Virus record (IMG/VR): IMGVR_UViG_3300002835_000175
Span: 1 to 64,000 of that record
Source: a virus
DNA: 64,000 nt
Reading direction: 5' to 3' (one strand)
The position numbers and the translations under genes are program-made. Positions 16,589 through 26,042 of the stretch are shown here, one piece after another. Under the pieces are notes generated by a model. That model was not told where the DNA came from, did not search any database, and saw only the letters and a program-made list of their open reading frames with translations. Each line of letters begins with the position of its first letter. The stretch's first letter is position 1.

Positions 16589-17174
16589 ATTTGTTGCTGT
16601 TTGGGAAAAAATTAGTAAAAAACTTGGTTATAAATTTAAGTTTGGATATCACAGTCACGAAGATATGAAGCAACAAGCCGCAATATTCGCATTGGAAGGA
16701 CTTAAAAATTACGATAAAAGTCGCCCCCTAGAAAATTTCCTTTGGACCCACGTTCGTAATAGACTTTTTAATTATAAAAGAGATAACTATCAAAGGCCCG
16801 ATAAACCTTGCTTAACTTGCCCCTTTTTTAAGGGAAAGGACTCGTCTTGCTCTAGCCAATGTTCCGAATTCACAGACAAAGCTGAATGTTCTTTATATTC
16901 TTCTTGGACCAAAAGAAACGAAAGCAAAAAGAATATTATGAAGCCCGTGACCATAGATAACATAAGTGAAAATAGCAAAGAGATAACGAATGACAATCTG
17001 CTCAAAAATATTAGCAATAAGGAAATCATCAAAATAATAGATGAAAATATTAGTGTTAAAAATCGCCCCATATTTCTCAAACTATTAGGAAACAGCAAAG
17101 TCCCCAAAACCGAAATAAATAAACTTATTAAAGAGATTAAACAAATATTAAAAGATCATGACATCGATTCCTAA
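16536..17174 (+). CDS. Sigma-70-family-like transcription factor
   Basis: 212 aa; AAAGGA about eight bases upstream. Residues about 40-85 (DMKQQAAIFALEGLKNYDKS, then FLWTHVRNRLFNYKRDNYQR) match sigma region 2, which binds the polymerase clamp and the -10 element. An inserted cysteine cluster (CLTC ... CSSQC ... C, residues about 89-115) may bind zinc. The C-terminal helical part could be a divergent region 4. Size and position at the head of the late genes recall T4 gp55-type late sigma factors. Confidence 0.75.
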   Translation: MTKKTKKSQFHPTVKEAEFVAVWEKISKKLGYKFKFGYHSHEDMKQQAAIFALEGLKNYDKSRPLENFLWTHVRNRLFNYKRDNYQRPDKPCLTCPFFKGKDSSCSSQCSEFTDKAECSLYSSWTKRNESKKNIMKPVTIDNISENSKEITNDNLLKNISNKEIIKIIDENISVKNRPIFLKLLGNSKVPKTEINKLIKEIKQILKDHDIDS

Positions 17175-17982
17175 AAAACGTGGCCAACTTAGTCTCGAAG
17201 AAGAAAAATTCATACGAGATAATCTACAAACTTTAACAGTAGAAACTATTGCCGAACAATTAAATCGCAATGTTGCCCCCATTAAAAGATATATTAGCGA
17301 AACTAAGAATCTCTTATCAGGAGACCAAGCAGCAGAAGATGATCTGCTCAAACAAAAACTATACGGAAAAACATTCTGGCACGAAATTAAAAAGCAATTT
17401 GACGAAGAGAGTGGTGAACTAGAATACTTTGAGAATGTTTGGATTAATTTATTGAAGCAGTTCAGAGAGGACGTTCTTCCTGCTGAAGAATTACAGATCA
17501 AACAATTTATCACTATAGATATTCTTATCAATAGAAGTATGAAAGAGCGTAAGCGTCATATTAGCGAAACCGAAAAATTACAACGTCTGGTAGATGCAGA
17601 ATACGACAAGCCCGATGATCAAAGAGATGTTCCACGATTAGCAAATTTAGAAACCCAATTAAGTTTCGCACGAAATAGTATAGCAAATTATACAAATGAA
17701 TATACTAAATTACTTGGCGAACAACAAAAAATTAGTAAAGATTTAAAAGCCACACGAGAACAACGTATCAAAAGAATCGAAGATGGTAAAAGTAGTTGGG
17801 TTGGTTTAATAAGAATGCTAGAAGACGAAGATGTTAGAGAAAAAGAGGGACGCGAAATGGAAATTATTCGCTTGGCGACAAACAAAGCCAAAGACAACCT
17901 TATGAGTTATCACCAATATCAAGACGGCAAATTAGATACCCCATTTTTAACTCCAGAATCAGTAATGAAACATGAACAATAG
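17158..17982 (+). CDS. Probable terminase small subunit
   Basis: 274 aa. An N-terminal helix-turn-helix (LSLEEEKFIRDNLQTLTVET, then IAEQLNRNVAPIKRYI, residues about 10-46) is followed by long coiled-coil-forming helices (about 120-225). That is the plan of small terminases, which recognise phage DNA and form rings on the motor. It overlaps the sigma-like gene by 17 bases and lies three genes before the large subunit. Assigned from layout and context, not from a strong motif. Confidence 0.65.
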   Translation: MTSIPKKRGQLSLEEEKFIRDNLQTLTVETIAEQLNRNVAPIKRYISETKNLLSGDQAAEDDLLKQKLYGKTFWHEIKKQFDEESGELEYFENVWINLLKQFREDVLPAEELQIKQFITIDILINRSMKERKRHISETEKLQRLVDAEYDKPDDQRDVPRLANLETQLSFARNSIANYTNEYTKLLGEQQKISKDLKATREQRIKRIEDGKSSWVGLIRMLEDEDVREKEGREMEIIRLATNKAKDNLMSYHQYQDGKLDTPFLTPESVMKHEQ

Positions 17983-18238
17983 AAACTACAACGATCCTGT
18001 TTATAAACAGTGGCGAAAAAATGTTTACAAAAGAGATCACTATCAATGCCAATGGCCAAATTGCACCTTCAAGAAAAAATTACACGCCCACCATATTTAC
18101 AAATGGGCCGATTTCCCCGCTCTAAGATTCGTAATAGATAATGGAATTTCTCTCTGCAAAATTCATCATGATATGATTAAAAACCAGGAAGAAATATATG
18201 CTCCAGTATTTAGTAAAATTTTAGCGAGTAAAAAATGA
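17972..18238 (+). CDS. HNH endonuclease
   Basis: 88 aa. The HNH core is complete: C-Q-W-P-N-C, then LHAHHIYKWADFPALRF, DNGISLCKIHHDMI. HNH proteins beside terminase genes help cleavage during packaging in several phages. It overlaps both neighbours by a few bases, so it is an integral part of the packaging operon and not a stray homing gene. Confidence 0.9.
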   Translation: MNNRNYNDPVYKQWRKNVYKRDHYQCQWPNCTFKKKLHAHHIYKWADFPALRFVIDNGISLCKIHHDMIKNQEEIYAPVFSKILASKK

Positions 18239-18705
18239 TAGATAATGAATTTACTATTATAATAGATACGCGCGAACAAAAACCCTGGGAGTTTTCTAAT
18301 CACGCTACTGCTAACCATAAGTTAGATACTGGAGACTATAGTATACAAGGACTAGAAAGCATTCTCGCTATAGAACGCAAAAGGAACATATCAGAATTCG
18401 CCAATAATATAACAGAAAGTCGTTTTACTGATGTTGTTGATAGATTAAGCAAAACTAAATACTCATTTATTCTTTTCGAGTTCGACATGAAAGATGTAAT
18501 GAATTATCCCATTGGAAGCAATATACCAAAACGACTATGGAACAAAATTAGAATTAGTCCGGCCTTTATTATTAAACATATTGTGGATCTGCAAGTTGAA
18601 CACAATATTAAAATTATTTTCTGTGGCGACAGCTCAAATGCTGAAAAAATAGCTTTGTCTTTAATGAGAAAAATATACAAGAAAGAAAATATCAAAGATG
18701 TATGA
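18235..18705 (+). CDS. ERCC4/XPF-type nuclease
   Basis: 156 aa with all core motifs of the ERCC4 nuclease domain: IIIDTREQKPWEF (residues 8-20), KLDTGDYSI (about 30-38), AIERKRNISEFANNI (about 45-59) and RFTDVVDRL. The G-D-x(n)-E-R-K-x3-D/E arrangement binds metal and cuts branched DNA. Overlaps the HNH gene by ATGA and the terminase by eight bases, so it probably trims branches before or during packaging. Confidence 0.85.
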   Translation: MIDNEFTIIIDTREQKPWEFSNHATANHKLDTGDYSIQGLESILAIERKRNISEFANNITESRFTDVVDRLSKTKYSFILFEFDMKDVMNYPIGSNIPKRLWNKIRISPAFIIKHIVDLQVEHNIKIIFCGDSSNAEKIALSLMRKIYKKENIKDV

Positions 18706-20701
18706 TGATGCTTGGTTGGGATTAGGCGAACTAGATAAAATCGTTATACCAACGAACCCTATGATTCGTCGGAATAAAAAAGATATAGAAAACCCTGATC
18801 GACATTTAATCAAGCTACTTAAAGATCCTGAATACTTTGGAGCAACCTGTAAACTCCTGTTTGATATAGAGCTTCATCCTATACAGGTGGCAATATTACA
18901 AGAGTTTTGGACAAGACCATTTCCCATGTTCGTTGCTAGTCGTGGTTTCGGCAAGTCTTTTATTTTAGCATTATATGCTTTTTTGAAATGCATATTTGTT
19001 CCGGGCACTAAAATTGTTATTGTGGGCGCCGCTTTCCGACAGAGTAAAGTTATATTTGAATATATGGAAACATTATGGAGAAACAGTGCTATTATTCGTA
19101 GTATTTTTAGTGGCAATGAAGATGGTCCACGACGCGATGTTGACAGATGCACTATGAGACTAGGAACAAGTTGGGCCATTGCTATTCCATTAGGAACAGG
19201 TGAAAAGATCAGAGGTTTGCGCGCTCACATTATTATCGCGGACGAATTTGCTTCTATTAGTCCGGATATTTATGAAACGGTTGTTTCTGGCTTCGCTGCT
19301 GTTAGTGCCACACCAATACAAAACGTAAAGAAAGAAGCAAAAAAACAAGCAATGAAAGACGCAGGAATATGGAACGAAGATCTTGAAACACTAAGCCAAA
19401 GCATGGGTAATCAAGCACTAATTGCTGGAACCGCTGATTATGCTTTTAAACATTTTGCTAGTTATTGGAAACGATATAAATCTATTATAGAAAGTAGAGG
19501 AGAAAAATATAAACTAGAAGAAATTTTTAAAGGAGAAGTACCAGATAATTTTAACTGGAAAGACTATAGTATTCTTAGAATACCATATGAATTAATACCC
19601 AAAGGATTTATGGATGACAAACAAGTAGCGCGAGCAAAAGCTACCATTCATACTGGCATATACAACATGGAATACGCAGCATGTTTTACAGAAGATAGCG
19701 ACGGGTTCTTCAGAAGGTCGTTAATAGAAAGTTGTGTAACAAAAGATAATAGTCCAATTATTATTGGCAATGAAAATATCGTATTTGATGCTAAGATAGT
19801 CGGAGATCCAAAATTAAAATATATTTACGGTGTGGATCCTGCTAGTGAAAAAGATAATTTTAGTATAGTTGTTTTAGAATTACATCCTTCTCATAGTCGA
19901 ATAGTTTATTGTTGGACAACAAATAGAACAAATTTTAAAGAAAGACAAAAGGCTGGTCTAATATCAGATCACGACTTCTATGCGTTTTGTGCAAGAAAAA
20001 TACGTAATTTAATGAAAGTATTTCCATGCGAACGCATAGGCATGGATGCTCAGGGCGGAGGTATCGCAATAGAAGAAGCTCTACATGATCCAGCAAAATT
20101 AGAAGAAGGAGAAAATCTAATATGGCCAGTTATAGAAGAAAAAAGTAAAGATACTGATGATCAAGTAGGCTTGCATATTTTAGAATTGGTTCAATTTGCC
20201 AAGGCAGACTGGACAGCACAATCTAATCATGGTTTAAGAAAAGATCTTGAAGATAAAGTTTTATTGTTCCCAAGATTTGACGAACTAAGTTTAGTTTTAG
20301 CTTTAGATCAAGAAAATAGAAATATAGAAACAGCAGATCTAACTCCTCTTTATGATACAACTAGTGAATGCGTACTAGAAATAGAAGAACTAAAAAATGA
20401 ACTGACAACTATAGTAATGAGCCAAACCAGTGGATCATCCGGAGCCAGAGATAGATGGGATACTCCTGATATTAAAATGCCAAATGGTAAAAAAGGAAAA
20501 CTACGAAAAGATAGATATAGCGCATTATTAATAGCAAATATGTTAGCTAGACAAATAAATAGAGCATTACAACCAGTAACTTATGATATAATAGGAACAG
20601 ACGCTTCCAAATCAGTTAAAAATAATGGTCAAATGTATAAAGGTCCTACTTGGTTTACAGAAGCAGCAAATGAGGATATTTATATAGGAATACGGAAGTA
20701 G
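18698..20701 (+). CDS. Terminase large subunit (ATPase/nuclease)
   Basis: 667 aa. Walker A at VASRGFGKSF (residues about 79-88), Walker B at HIIIADEFAS (about 177-186). The RNase H-like nuclease has GVDPASEKDNF (first As p about 380), GMDAQGGG (second about 450) and KDRYSALLIAN (third about 605). It pumps DNA into the prohead and cuts it. Length is at the upper end for the family. A GTGTATAAT box follows its end. Confidence 0.95.
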   Translation: MYDDAWLGLGELDKIVIPTNPMIRRNKKDIENPDRHLIKLLKDPEYFGATCKLLFDIELHPIQVAILQEFWTRPFPMFVASRGFGKSFILALYAFLKCIFVPGTKIVIVGAAFRQSKVIFEYMETLWRNSAIIRSIFSGNEDGPRRDVDRCTMRLGTSWAIAIPLGTGEKIRGLRAHIIIADEFASISPDIYETVVSGFAAVSATPIQNVKKEAKKQAMKDAGIWNEDLETLSQSMGNQALIAGTADYAFKHFASYWKRYKSIIESRGEKYKLEEIFKGEVPDNFNWKDYSILRIPYELIPKGFMDDKQVARAKATIHTGIYNMEYAACFTEDSDGFFRRSLIESCVTKDNSPIIIGNENIVFDAKIVGDPKLKYIYGVDPASEKDNFSIVVLELHPSHSRIVYCWTTNRTNFKERQKAGLISDHDFYAFCARKIRNLMKVFPCERIGMDAQGGGIAIEEALHDPAKLEEGENLIWPVIEEKSKDTDDQVGLHILELVQFAKADWTAQSNHGLRKDLEDKVLLFPRFDELSLVLALDQENRNIETADLTPLYDTTSECVLEIEELKNELTTIVMSQTSGSSGARDRWDTPDIKMPNGKKGKLRKDRYSALLIANMLARQINRALQPVTYDIIGTDASKSVKNNGQMYKGPTWFTEAANEDIYIGIRK

Positions 20702-20702
20702 T

Positions 20703-20711
20703 GTGTATAAT
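20703..20711 (+). promoter_or_regulatory. GTGTATAAT box before portal gene
   Basis: Extended -10-like box 38 bases before the portal start, with no good -35; same sequence at 40364 and 42925. Confidence 0.5.
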
Positions 20712-20748
20712 ACAATTATAATCCTATTACAATACTAATAGAAAAAAT

Positions 20749-22950
20749 ATGGCCAAAAAATATCCAAAAAGCGAAGCTATTCAAGATGCTGTTTTAGCCG
20801 ATTCTGAAGCATATGTTACTTGGGGGGATGACTTAAAAAGCAAACAAGACGCTCTCAAACAAACAGCAGGATGCTTAGATGAATACGGTCTTTTCAAAGC
20901 TAACGCTGGATTTAACTATCGTAGCAATGATTATTCTAATCTTTTACCCGGAGATATAAGCGGTAAACCAGGATTAACTAGACGAGGATATGATTATTTT
21001 CGTCCAGACGAAGCTGTTCCAACAGAAATAAAACAGATTATTCGTAGAGCAGATGATGTTTATCAAAGGGTTGGTCTTGTAAAGAATGTTATTGATCTTA
21101 TGGCAGACTTTGCTGTTCAGGGTATTAAACCAGTTCATAAAAATAAAAGAATAGAAAGATTTTATAGAAAATGGTTTAAGAAAATTAATGGTAAAGAGAG
21201 AAGCGAAAGATTCTTAAATAATATTTATAGAGTAGCAAACGTAGTAATTAATAGACAAACAGCAAAAATTAGTTTAAAAACTGCTGATGAATTCTTTAGA
21301 GCAACAGCGGCAGCAGATACTACAGAACAAGACTCTCTCAATGTAGACGTAGAGAAAAGAGAGATACCTTGGAGATATACTTTTATAGATCCAGTTTATG
21401 TTAATGTGGCTGCTGGTCCTTTAGCATCTTTTGTTGGTCAAAAAAGATACGAGCTTTCTATCCCAGTTGGATTAAGAAAAATTATAACATCACCAAAAAC
21501 AGATAATGAAAAAGCTATAATTGCTGGATTACCATCACAAATTGTAGAAGCAGCAAAAACTAAAAAACCGTATCCTTTAGACCCACAAAAAACTCTTGTA
21601 TTTCATTATAAAAAAGATGATTGGCAGAGTTGGGCATTTCCTATGATCTATAGCATTATGGATGATATTACAGTTATAGAAAAGCTTAAATTAGCAGATA
21701 TGGCCGCGCTAGACGGAGCAATATCAAATATTAGAATTTTTAAACTTGGTAATCTCGAACATAAAATTGCTCCAACAAAAGCAGCAGCAAGTAAACTATC
21801 AAATATTTTACAAAATAATGTTGGTGGAGGAACTTTAGATCTTGTTTGGGGTCCAGATATCGAGCTTTTAGAATCCCAAACTAACGTACATCAATTTTTA
21901 GGGGAAAATAAATACATTCCGCATATGAATAGTGTTTATGCTGGTCTTGGCATTCCTCCAACCTTAACAGGAACATTCGGTGCTGCTGGCACAACAAATA
22001 ATTTCATAAGCCTGAAAACACTTACTCAAAGACTTCAGTATGGCAGAGATACTTTGATCTCTTTTTGGGAGAAAGAATTTGAGTTAGTACAAAAAGCTAT
22101 GGGTTTTAAATACTCAGCTAGATTAGAGTTTGATAGAATGGATCTAAGTAACGAAGATGCAGAAAAAGCACTATTAATTCAATTAGCAGATCGTAATATT
22201 ATTAGTGATGAACTTATTCAATCCAGATTTGGATTTGATTCTGAAATGGAAAAAATTAGACTTAATAGAGAAAATAGAGAAAGAGATACAAATAGGATGG
22301 TTCCCAAAGCCGGTCCTTGGTATGATCCTATGTTTGAAGAAGCAATGAAAAAAATTGCTTTGCAAATAGGTCTTGCTACTCCGAGTCAAGTTGGTCTTGA
22401 GTTGGAAAAGAAAAAATCTGGAGAAAAAACTGTTTTGGAAATGAAAATACCAGCCGCTCCCTTTGGCCAACCAACTAGCGTTAAAGATTCGCCAGAATCT
22501 TTAAAAGGAGTGCCAGGACAAGGAAGGCCCAAAAACTTAAAAGATTCTTCAAAGAGAAAAGAAAAGAAATTTTCCCCACAAACCGGAGCCACACTTCAGT
22601 TATGGGCAGATAGCGCACAAGATAACATTTCTGAAATTATAAATCCAATTCTATTAGATTTTTATAAAAAGAAAAATATGAGAAGTTTATCTAGCATTCA
22701 ATATTTAGAGGCCGAAGAAACACGATCTAAAATCCTCTTTTCTGCATCACCTTTCGATAAGATAGATCAAGACTTTATACAAAAAAGTTTTGCGACTATT
22801 AACAATAATAATGTCAATAAAATTTTTGATCAATATTCTTATTTTCTTACCAATATTAAAAAGTCTTTTGCCAGAGAATTGACTGTTAACGAACTAAAAC
22901 AGGTTAAATCTTATTTCTATTCTATGGTGTATGAAAATCTACACAACTAA
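20749..22950 (+). CDS. Portal protein
   Basis: 733 aa. The region from YDYFRPDEAVPTEIKQIIRR through VYQRVGLVKNVIDLMADFAV is typical of portal N-terminal domains; the middle has the wing/stem-like LEHKIAPTKAAASKLSNILQ and the IPPTLTGTFGAAGTTNNFIS loop. Position right after terminase supports it. It forms the dodecameric DNA gate at one capsid vertex. The C-terminal Lys/Pro-rich stretch (about 580-610) is likely disordered. Confidence 0.9.
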   Translation: MAKKYPKSEAIQDAVLADSEAYVTWGDDLKSKQDALKQTAGCLDEYGLFKANAGFNYRSNDYSNLLPGDISGKPGLTRRGYDYFRPDEAVPTEIKQIIRRADDVYQRVGLVKNVIDLMADFAVQGIKPVHKNKRIERFYRKWFKKINGKERSERFLNNIYRVANVVINRQTAKISLKTADEFFRATAAADTTEQDSLNVDVEKREIPWRYTFIDPVYVNVAAGPLASFVGQKRYELSIPVGLRKIITSPKTDNEKAIIAGLPSQIVEAAKTKKPYPLDPQKTLVFHYKKDDWQSWAFPMIYSIMDDITVIEKLKLADMAALDGAISNIRIFKLGNLEHKIAPTKAAASKLSNILQNNVGGGTLDLVWGPDIELLESQTNVHQFLGENKYIPHMNSVYAGLGIPPTLTGTFGAAGTTNNFISLKTLTQRLQYGRDTLISFWEKEFELVQKAMGFKYSARLEFDRMDLSNEDAEKALLIQLADRNIISDELIQSRFGFDSEMEKIRLNRENRERDTNRMVPKAGPWYDPMFEEAMKKIALQIGLATPSQVGLELEKKKSGEKTVLEMKIPAAPFGQPTSVKDSPESLKGVPGQGRPKNLKDSSKRKEKKFSPQTGATLQLWADSAQDNISEIINPILLDFYKKKNMRSLSSIQYLEAEETRSKILFSASPFDKIDQDFIQKSFATINNNNVNKIFDQYSYFLTNIKKSFARELTVNELKQVKSYFYSMVYENLHN

Positions 22951-22962
22951 AGAGACAAAAAT

Positions 22963-24450
22963 ATGATTATATACGCTCAAGAAAAACAAGACGATCTAGA
23001 AGACCTAATTTTGGCCACTCCACTAATTAGTATAGCATCTATAGTTGAGCCAGCAGATAATAAAAAAATATTTAATAAAAACATTAAAGCATTAGCTTCT
23101 TATAATGATGAAGATCTTTATTATGTTCAATCTATTTTAGTTACATCTTCTTGGAATAAAAATGACGATATTTTTCCCAAAGAAGAAGTTTGGGCAGCTA
23201 AAGATACTCCAGAGGACAAACCAACAAATTTAGAACATGATGAAAACACTATTATAGGCCATATTGTTTCTAATTGGTCAATTACAGATGACGGAATACT
23301 TATAGACAATAATACCGATGTGGATAATTTACCAGATCGATTTCATATTGTCACAGGCTCAGTAATTTACAAAGCATATACAAATCCAGAATTAAAAAAT
23401 AGAACAGCTAAATTAATAGCTGAAATTGAAAACGGAACAAAATATGTTAGTATGGAATGTATGTTTAAGGGTTTTGATTATGGATTAATTAATGAGGCTA
23501 CTGGAGAATATAAGATATTATCTAGATCTGATGAGACATCATTTTTAACAAAACATCTTAGAGCATATGGTGGAAGTGGTAAATATGAAAACCATAATAT
23601 AGGTAGAGTATTGAGAAATATTACTTTTTCTGGTAAAGGCTATGTTGACAAACCAGCCAATCCGGATAGTATAATATTTAACAAGGAAAATTTTACCAGT
23701 TTATCAACAACAAAAAATAGCGAAAAAAGTTTTTCGGGTGTATCAGAAAAGAGTACAAATCCTATGGAGGCTAATAATATGAGTTTAGAAAAAGAAGTAG
23801 CAGAATTAAAAGAAAAGGTAGAGGCCATGACAGACTGCGCCTCAGCTACCAAGGAAGCTTATGCTCAAATTATTGAGCTAAAAGAAACAGTAGCTTCTTT
23901 ACAATCAGAACTTGAAACCAAGTCCACTGAGTTAGTAAATACAAAATCTTCAATCGACGAATTAGTTGCTCAAACAGAAGCCGCTAAAAAGATGAGCGAA
24001 GAAGAAATGATGAAAAAAGAAGAAGAAATGAAGAAGGCCAAATCGGAACTCGATTCTGCTCTAGAGGCGATTGCTGCTTACAAGGGTAAAGAAGAAGAGA
24101 TGATGAAGAAAGAAAAGAAAATGAAAAGAATGGCTTCTTTACTCGAAAAAGGTCTAGATCAAGAAGTTGCTTCGTCAGCCGTTGATCAATTTGAATCCTT
24201 AGAAGACGTTGCTTTTGATGCTATGGTAGAACTAGTCAGTAATGCGGCTAAAAAGGTTAAAATGCCAGAAGTCAAAAAACCAAAAGCTTCTGAAACAGAA
24301 GTTGAGGAAATTCTTGATAACGTAGAACCAAATGATGATCTTGATCTCAGTGCTGGTAGCGACACCCAAGAAAGTGTTAACACCACCCGTGCTGCATTAG
24401 TTGATTTTGTATGCGCTAGACTAGGTAAAAAACTTAATAAGGGAGAATAA
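22963..24450 (+). CDS. Prohead protease fused to scaffold
   Basis: 495 aa. Residues 1-235 form a prohead-protease-like domain: NLEHDENTIIGHIVSNW (His about 92), KYVSMECMF (Ser about 163) and GKGYVDKPANPDSIIF match the His/Ser layout and the end of the domain. Residues about 273-410 are a long coiled coil rich in Glu and Lys, the scaffold. The acidic C terminus is probably the capsid-binding tail. A GGAGG before ATG 23779 would make scaffold alone. Confidence 0.85.
   Translation: MIIYAQEKQDDLEDLILATPLISIASIVEPADNKKIFNKNIKALASYNDEDLYYVQSILVTSSWNKNDDIFPKEEVWAAKDTPEDKPTNLEHDENTIIGHIVSNWSITDDGILIDNNTDVDNLPDRFHIVTGSVIYKAYTNPELKNRTAKLIAEIENGTKYVSMECMFKGFDYGLINEATGEYKILSRSDETSFLTKHLRAYGGSGKYENHNIGRVLRNITFSGKGYVDKPANPDSIIFNKENFTSLSTTKNSEKSFSGVSEKSTNPMEANNMSLEKEVAELKEKVEAMTDCASATKEAYAQIIELKETVASLQSELETKSTELVNTKSSIDELVAQTEAAKKMSEEEMMKKEEEMKKAKSELDSALEAIAAYKGKEEEMMKKEKKMKRMASLLEKGLDQEVASSAVDQFESLEDVAFDAMVELVSNAAKKVKMPEVKKPKASETEVEEILDNVEPNDDLDLSAGSDTQESVNTTRAALVDFVCARLGKKLNKGE
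23766..23781 (+). promoter_or_regulatory. Internal ribosome site for separate scaffold
   Basis: GGAGG, eight bases, ATG in frame inside the protease-scaffold gene. It would yield a 223-residue scaffold starting MSLEKEVAELKEKVEA. Confidence 0.6.
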
Positions 24451-24454
24451 TAAT

Positions 24455-24910
24455 ATGGCTCTTAAATCAGATCGTATCGAACTTTTAACTGATATCTCTT
24501 TCTTCATGACAACAACTGCTGAAAGAGGCGGTGTTGTTAGTGCAGTAACAAGTGGTTCAGGCGTTTCAATGGACGACGCTAGTGCTGTAGTAGCTTATGC
24601 TGCTGCTGCTTCTGGCGCTAAACCATTAGGCGTTTTACTAAATGATGTTGTTAATCTTGATCTTACAAGACAACACATTAACTGGCACAAAGATGAAGTG
24701 CAAGTTGGTGGTAAAGTAACACTATTACGCAATGGTCAGGTAACAACAAACCGTCTCGTATCTGGCATTACTCCAACAGCGGGTACTCCAGCATATGTTG
24801 GTGCTAGTGGTCTAATTGGTACAAGTAGTACAAATGCTGTTCAGATCGGTTCGTTCTTAAGTAGTAAGGACACCGATGGTTATGCCAAAGTATCCGTAAA
24901 CATCGCTTAA
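24455..24910 (+). CDS. Putative capsid decoration protein
   Basis: 151 aa, Ala/Val/Gly-rich and beta-strand-like with an N-terminal arm (ALKSDRIELLTDISFFMTTT). The segment KPLGVLLNDVVNLDL then HKDEVQVGGKVTLLRNGQVT resembles small decoration proteins encoded between scaffold and capsid genes. It would bind on the capsid surface after expansion. Codons here are more balanced than in neighbours, in keeping with high expression. Confidence 0.6.
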   Translation: MALKSDRIELLTDISFFMTTTAERGGVVSAVTSGSGVSMDDASAVVAYAAAASGAKPLGVLLNDVVNLDLTRQHINWHKDEVQVGGKVTLLRNGQVTTNRLVSGITPTAGTPAYVGASGLIGTSSTNAVQIGSFLSSKDTDGYAKVSVNIA

Positions 24911-24928
24911 TTAAGGGAGAAAAAAAAT

Positions 24929-25930
24929 ATGACTAAGGCTTTTGAACCAACACCAGAACTTACCGATCTTCTAGTTCGTTCTGGCTCATTAAATAAAGAA
25001 GAGGCACTAGGTGCTAATGCAGAATTTGCAAAAGCTCTAGAACTTCCACTTCGTCAAGGCATTCTAAATGGCGATATTCTAGACGGCATCTTTGAGCCAA
25101 TCACACTTGCCCAAAGTGCTACTCCAGAATTCCCACTAGATTTCCTTGCTCCAGGTACTGAAAAGGACTTTGTGGCTTACACAATTCCTAATCACGGTTA
25201 TATTCCAGAGCGTCACGTTGAAGGCGATTATGTCATGGTTCCAACCTATGACATCGGCGCTTCAATCGACTACCTCTTAAAGTATGCTCGTGATGCTCGC
25301 TGGGACGTTGTTGGTCGTGCTATGGAAGTTATGGAAGCCCAATTCGTCAAGAAGATGAATGACGATGGCTGGCATACACTTCTCGCTGCTGGTGTTGATC
25401 GTAATATCGTAGTATTCGATAGCGATGCTGCTGCTGGTCAATTTACAAAACGCCTAGTAAGTCTAATGAAGACTGTTATGCGTAGAAATGGCGGCGGTAA
25501 CAGTGCCAGTAATAATCGTGGTATGTTAACTGATCTTTATGTCTCTCCAGAAGCTATGGAAGACATTCGTAATTGGGGTGTTGATCAAGTTGATGAAGTA
25601 ACTCGTAGAGAAATCTATGTTGCTGCTGATGGCACACTTAATAGAGTTTTCGGCGTGAATCTTCATGATCTTGATGAACTTGGCGAAAGTCAAGAATATC
25701 AACTATTCTATACCAATGTTCTTAATGGCACATTAGCCGCTAGTGACGTTGAATTAGTTGTTGGCCTTGATATGCGCAAGAGAGATAGTTTCATAATGCC
25801 AGTTCGTCAAGAAGTTCAGATTTTCGAAGACGATACTCTACATCGTCAAAAGAGAGCTGGTTTCTATGGCTGGGCAGAACAGGGCTTTGCTGTTCTTGAT
25901 AACAGACGTGTCCTACTAGGCTCTCTCTGA
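24929..25930 (+). CDS. Major capsid protein (HK97-type)
   Basis: 333 aa. LVSLMKTVMRRNGGGNSASN and LTDLYVSPEAMEDIRNWGVD fit the long helix and A-domain of HK97-type capsid proteins. The end MPVRQEVQIFEDDTLHRQKR, then GFYGWAEQGFAVLDNRRVLL, is typical of the family. A strong AGGGAG ribosome site precedes it. The usual N-terminal delta arm is short, consistent with a separate scaffold. Confidence 0.85.
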   Translation: MTKAFEPTPELTDLLVRSGSLNKEEALGANAEFAKALELPLRQGILNGDILDGIFEPITLAQSATPEFPLDFLAPGTEKDFVAYTIPNHGYIPERHVEGDYVMVPTYDIGASIDYLLKYARDARWDVVGRAMEVMEAQFVKKMNDDGWHTLLAAGVDRNIVVFDSDAAAGQFTKRLVSLMKTVMRRNGGGNSASNNRGMLTDLYVSPEAMEDIRNWGVDQVDEVTRREIYVAADGTLNRVFGVNLHDLDELGESQEYQLFYTNVLNGTLAASDVELVVGLDMRKRDSFIMPVRQEVQIFEDDTLHRQKRAGFYGWAEQGFAVLDNRRVLLGSL

Positions 25931-25965
25931 TTACTATAAGTTAATAACTTAAATATCAAACAATT

Positions 25966-25998
25966 AAGCCGCTCTTTACTGGGCGGCTTTTTTGTTTA
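25966..25998 (+). terminator. Rho-independent terminator after capsid gene
   Basis: AAGCCGC-TCTTTACTGG-GCGGCTTTTTTT, 36 bases after the capsid stop; ends the head operon. Confidence 0.9.
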
Positions 25999-26020
25999 TT
26001 AGGTGTATAGTGTTTATATA
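25992..26020 (+). promoter_or_regulatory. Promoter of connector/fibre block
   Basis: TTGTTT-N17-TATATA with a GTGTATAGT in the spacer, just after the terminator and 22 bases before the next start. Confidence 0.55.
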
Positions 26021-26042
26021 CAACAAAATCTGAGGATATAAT

